Part shown: positions 61,228-64,000 of the stretch, piece by piece | Position numbering within the stretch: the first letter of the stretch is position 1 | How the letters are laid out: the number at the start of each line of letters is the position of its first letter | Source: Actinopolyspora xinjiangensis | GTDB lineage: Bacteria > Actinomycetota > Actinomycetes > Mycobacteriales > Pseudonocardiaceae | DNA: 64,000 nt | Assembly: GCF_900104475.1 (NCBI RefSeq) | Contig: NZ_FNJR01000008.1 | Coordinates: 62,001 to 126,000 of the forward strand | Direction of reading: 5' to 3' | The notes under the pieces: model-generated | Seen by the model: only the letters and a program-made list of their open reading frames with translations | Databases searched by the model: none | What the model was told of the DNA's origin: nothing | Program-made: the position numbers and the translations under genes

Positions 61228-63402
61228 ATGACCGGCTGGACAGCGCCTGTTTCGAGCGCTCACGACGTGACGGCTGTGGACAGCCAGCGCAGGCGGGACT
61301 TCGCCGCCGCCTGGACCCGTGCGCTCGTGGGGACCAGTTACGTGCCGATGACCGGCGCGGAGGTCGAGGAGCTGCTGGAGGGCTACACCGACCGGCTGGT
61401 CGAAGCGCTGCTGAGCGAGCCCCAGGACACCGACGGTGCTCGCCAGGTGGGTGCCGAGCTGGTCTCCGTACACTTCACCGGGGCCGAATCCCTGGCGAGA
61501 ACGATCCAGAACGTCGGGGAGCGGATGCTGTCGACGTTCGGCATCCCGGAGAGCGGCGAGATGCGCACCAGGGTCTCGGCCGTGCAGTCCGCGATCTCGG
61601 CGGGATTCATGCAGGCGGCCCGCAAACGCACCCTGGACGAGCAGGAGGCCATCCGCCAGGCCGTGCTGGACGCGCGCGACTCCGTCGAGCAGGCGCTGCG
61701 CACCAGCGAGGCGAGGTTCCGGGCGATCTTCGCCGAGGCCGCCATCGGCATCGGGATCGCCGACACGGAGGGGCGGATCATGGAGGCCAACGCCTCGCTG
61801 CGGCGAATCCTGGGACGCACCTCGGAGGAGCTGCGCGGGCTCATGGTCTACGACCTGGTGGACCCCGAGGACAACGACACGGTCTGGCGGGTCTACGAGG
61901 AACTCGTCCGCGGTGAGCGGGAGCAGTATCGCGTCGAGAAGCACTTCACCCGGCCGGACGGCAGCAAGTCGTGGACGGAACTGATCGTGTCACTGGTGCG
62001 CGGTGAGGACGGCATGCCGCTCTACCAGGTAGCGATGATGGAGGACGTCACCGACCGCAAGATGCTGCAGGATCGCCTGCGGCATCAGGCACTGCACGAT
62101 CCGCTCACCGGACTGCCCAACCGCGCCCTGTTCCTGGAACGGCTCACCGAGGCCCTGCGGGAGGACTCGGAGACCACCGACGAGACCGACCGGGTCGCGC
62201 TGTGCTACATGGACCTGGACGGTTTCAAGGTCATCAACGACAGTCTCGGGCACCACGTGGGCGACGACCTGCTGGTGACCGTGGCGGAACGTCTCGCCAC
62301 CGCCGTACAGGGGGAGGACCGGCTGGTCGCGCGGATGGGCGGGGACGAGTTCGTGATCCTCATCCAGGGCTCCCGAGGCACGCAGCAGGCCATCGACGTG
62401 GCCGACCACGTGCTGGAGACCCTGTCCTCCCCGATCCGGGTCGGCAACCAGGAACTCGCCGTCTCGGCCAGCATCGGAATCCTGGAACGCCCCACGGCGG
62501 GGCAGACGCCCGCCGAGCTGATGCGCGACGCCGACGTCACGCTGTACTGGGCGAAGGCCGAGGGGAAGAACCGGTGGGCGCTGTTCGACACCGAGCGCAA
62601 CGCCAGCGAGGTCGCGCAGTTCCGGCTCTCGGCCACCATGCCGGCTGCTCTGGAGCGCGAGGAGTTCTACGTCGACTACCAACCGCTGGTGGAACTCGGC
62701 GAGTACGGCGTCTCCGGGGTGGAGGCGCTGGTGCGGTGGTGGCACCCGGAGCTGGGCAGGCTGGGGCCCGACCGGTTCATCGGTCTCGCCGAGGAGACCG
62801 GGATGATCGTCTCGCTGGGGCGGTGGGTGCTGCGCAGGGCGTGCGAGCAGGCGAAGGCATGGCAGGACGAGTTCGGCCGGGACGCGCCTTTCATGAGCGT
62901 GAACCTGGCCGTCCGACAGTCACGGGATCCCAACCTCGTCTCGGACGTCACCGAGATCCTGGAACAGACCGGCCTGGATCCCGCCAAGCTGCAGCTGGAG
63001 CTGACCGAGAGCGCGATCATGGGCACGGCGGACGAACCGCTCGAAGCCCTGCGCACCCTCTCGCGGATGGGAGTGCGCATCGCGATCGACGACTTCGGCA
63101 CCGGGTACTCCAACCTCGCCTACCTGCGGCACCTGCCGGTGCACGAGCTCAAGATCGCCGGTTCCTTCATGGAGGGATTGGCCGACAGCGAGCACATCGA
63201 CCCGGTGGACGCCCGGATCGTGAGCACCCTGGTGGACCTGGCGCACACGTTGGGGCTGACCGTCACGGCCGAGGGCGTGGAAACCCACGCGCAGGCCAAG
63301 CGGATGAGCGAGATCGGCTGTGAGACCGGGCAGGGATGGTTCTTCGCCAAACCGGGACCCCCGGACTCGGTACGGGAGCTGCTGACCGCGAAGGCTCGGT
63401 GA
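61228..63402 (+). CDS. PAS-GGDEF-EAL cyclic-di-GMP protein
   Basis: A 724-residue cytosolic signalling enzyme. An N-terminal helical region (about 1-150), a PAS domain (FRAIFAEAAIGIGIADTEG...RTSEELRG), GGDEF with HDPLTGLPNRALFLERL and intact ARMGGDEFVIL, then EAL with SGVEALVRW, SVNLAV, LELTESAIM, IDDFGTGYSNLAYL, ELKIAGSF, TAEGVET and GQGWFFAKP. Both catalytic centres look intact, so it could make and degrade c-di-GMP, which controls development in actinomycetes via BldD. ATG 61228 follows CGGAGGG; ATG 61174 is an alternative. Confidence 0.92.
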   Translation: MTGWTAPVSSAHDVTAVDSQRRRDFAAAWTRALVGTSYVPMTGAEVEELLEGYTDRLVEALLSEPQDTDGARQVGAELVSVHFTGAESLARTIQNVGERMLSTFGIPESGEMRTRVSAVQSAISAGFMQAARKRTLDEQEAIRQAVLDARDSVEQALRTSEARFRAIFAEAAIGIGIADTEGRIMEANASLRRILGRTSEELRGLMVYDLVDPEDNDTVWRVYEELVRGEREQYRVEKHFTRPDGSKSWTELIVSLVRGEDGMPLYQVAMMEDVTDRKMLQDRLRHQALHDPLTGLPNRALFLERLTEALREDSETTDETDRVALCYMDLDGFKVINDSLGHHVGDDLLVTVAERLATAVQGEDRLVARMGGDEFVILIQGSRGTQQAIDVADHVLETLSSPIRVGNQELAVSASIGILERPTAGQTPAELMRDADVTLYWAKAEGKNRWALFDTERNASEVAQFRLSATMPAALEREEFYVDYQPLVELGEYGVSGVEALVRWWHPELGRLGPDRFIGLAEETGMIVSLGRWVLRRACEQAKAWQDEFGRDAPFMSVNLAVRQSRDPNLVSDVTEILEQTGLDPAKLQLELTESAIMGTADEPLEALRTLSRMGVRIAIDDFGTGYSNLAYLRHLPVHELKIAGSFMEGLADSEHIDPVDARIVSTLVDLAHTLGLTVTAEGVETHAQAKRMSEIGCETGQGWFFAKPGPPDSVRELLTAKAR

Positions 63403-63572
63403 GGCCGTCCCGGGACGGCGGATTCCTCTCGCCGAGTGCCTGCCGTTCGAGTCCCGATTTCCGGGCTTAACGCCCGTCCGAGTGAACCGAGAGGGGACAT
63501 CCTCGCTCCGGCTTCCGGGAGGGGGCACGCCACCACGAGCGCCCATCGGGCAGGGCGGCCTCCTCCGGAGGA

Positions 63573-64000
63573 TCAGTCCTTCAGCTGTCGCTCCGCGCGG
63601 TTGATCACCGAGTGCACCGAAGCGTTGCCGTCACTGGTCACCCAGGAGACCCGGACGCTCGGGCGGACCTGCCTGCGCTGCAACCGCATCGGGCGAACCA
63701 CCGCACCGCGCGCACCCTCCGCGATCTCGTCACCGGTCCCACTGGGGTGTTCCACGACCACGGCGAACTCGTCCCCGCCGAAACGGGCGACGGTGTGCTC
63801 GTCGGCGACGCTCTGCCGCAGCCGTCCCGCCATCATGGTCAGCAACTCGTCGCCCTGCGCGAAACCGTACTCGACGTTGAACTGTTCGAGCCTGCGCACG
63901 TCCACGAGCACCAACGTTGTCAGGGTTCCCCGGCACCGGGCCCGCGCCAACGCCTGGTCGAGCCTGTCCAGCAGCAGCACCCGTCCCGGCAGCCCCGTCA
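63573..64000 (-). CDS. GGDEF domain protein, N-terminus beyond window
   Basis: The C-terminal 142 residues of a GGDEF protein running off the right edge; the frame is still open at 64000, where LTGLPGRVLLLDRLDQAL begins the domain. The signature ARFGGDEFAVV is intact, so cyclase activity is possible. The end (SVHSVINRAERQLKD) is the normal last helix. It is convergent with the GGDEF-EAL gene. Confidence 0.88.
   Translation of the reverse strand, partial: TGLPGRVLLLDRLDQALARARCRGTLTTLVLVDVRRLEQFNVEYGFAQGDELLTMMAGRLRQSVADEHTVARFGGDEFAVVVEHPSGTGDEIAEGARGAVVRPMRLQRRQVRPSVRVSWVTSDGNASVHSVINRAERQLKD

Overview
The window is very GC-rich with strong third-position GC bias, short Shine-Dalgarno sites, frequent GTG/TTG starts and many 4-bp ATGA/GTGA gene overlaps. 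Together with a PurS/PurQ/PurL set, gamma-butyrolactone-receptor-like TetR proteins, a VanW-like wall protein, a GPP34 protein and a TTA codon in a regulator, this points to a filamentous actinomycete. A member of the Pseudonocardiales/Actinopolysporales is my guess (inference).

Left flank (1-15.6 kb): ordinary accessory and housekeeping genes. These are a partial SDR, a Tat-exported phosphoesterase, a Tat-exported GH9 glycosidase with a DasR-like site, a BASS transporter, a DJ-1/PfpI protein, a PadR/DUF1048 pair, an MscS channel, a two-gene Fluc fluoride channel, a CPBP protease and a large M48-type membrane protease.

Centre (about 15.9-39.1 kb): a class V lanthipeptide (lanthidin) gene cluster. 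Four tandem 55-residue precursors have near-identical leaders and cores of the form SS-x-P-C ... T-x4-C. This pattern closely resembles the known lanthidin cacaoidin. Around them lie a heterodimeric ABC exporter, a split M16 peptidase pair, a GPP34 protein, a small membrane protein with an Xre regulator, a drug-type ABC transporter, an LLM-type (probably F420) reductase (LanJ-like), a HFCD flavoprotein decarboxylase (LanD-like), a candidate LanX, a SAM methyltransferase, a HopA1-domain LanY, a phosphotransferase-like LanK, and two NarL-type response regulators with one histidine kinase. The unexpected member is a 590-residue LanM-type dehydratase domain with no cyclase half. It is translationally coupled to the histidine kinase and response regulator, and a TipA-like MerR regulator sits next to it. 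Predicted pathway: LanK/LanY, perhaps with the LanM half, dehydrate Ser/Thr; LanX or another cyclase forms the rings; LanJ reduces dehydro residues to D-amino acids; LanD makes the C-terminal AviMeCys; the M16 pair removes the leader; the methyltransferase dimethylates the new N terminus; the ABC pair exports the product.

Right flank (39.4-64 kb): a FadE5-like acyl-CoA dehydrogenase, a Zn-alcohol dehydrogenase, a VanW protein, a GroES-like protein, a thioredoxin-NHL protein, and a signalling module (NAD-epimerase, two butyrolactone-receptor-like TetR proteins, an atypical OmpR-type regulator with a TTA codon) carrying matching palindromic operators. These are followed by FadA2-FabG4-HtdX homologues, purSQL, a secreted GH25 lysozyme, a GGDEF-EAL protein and a partial GGDEF protein.
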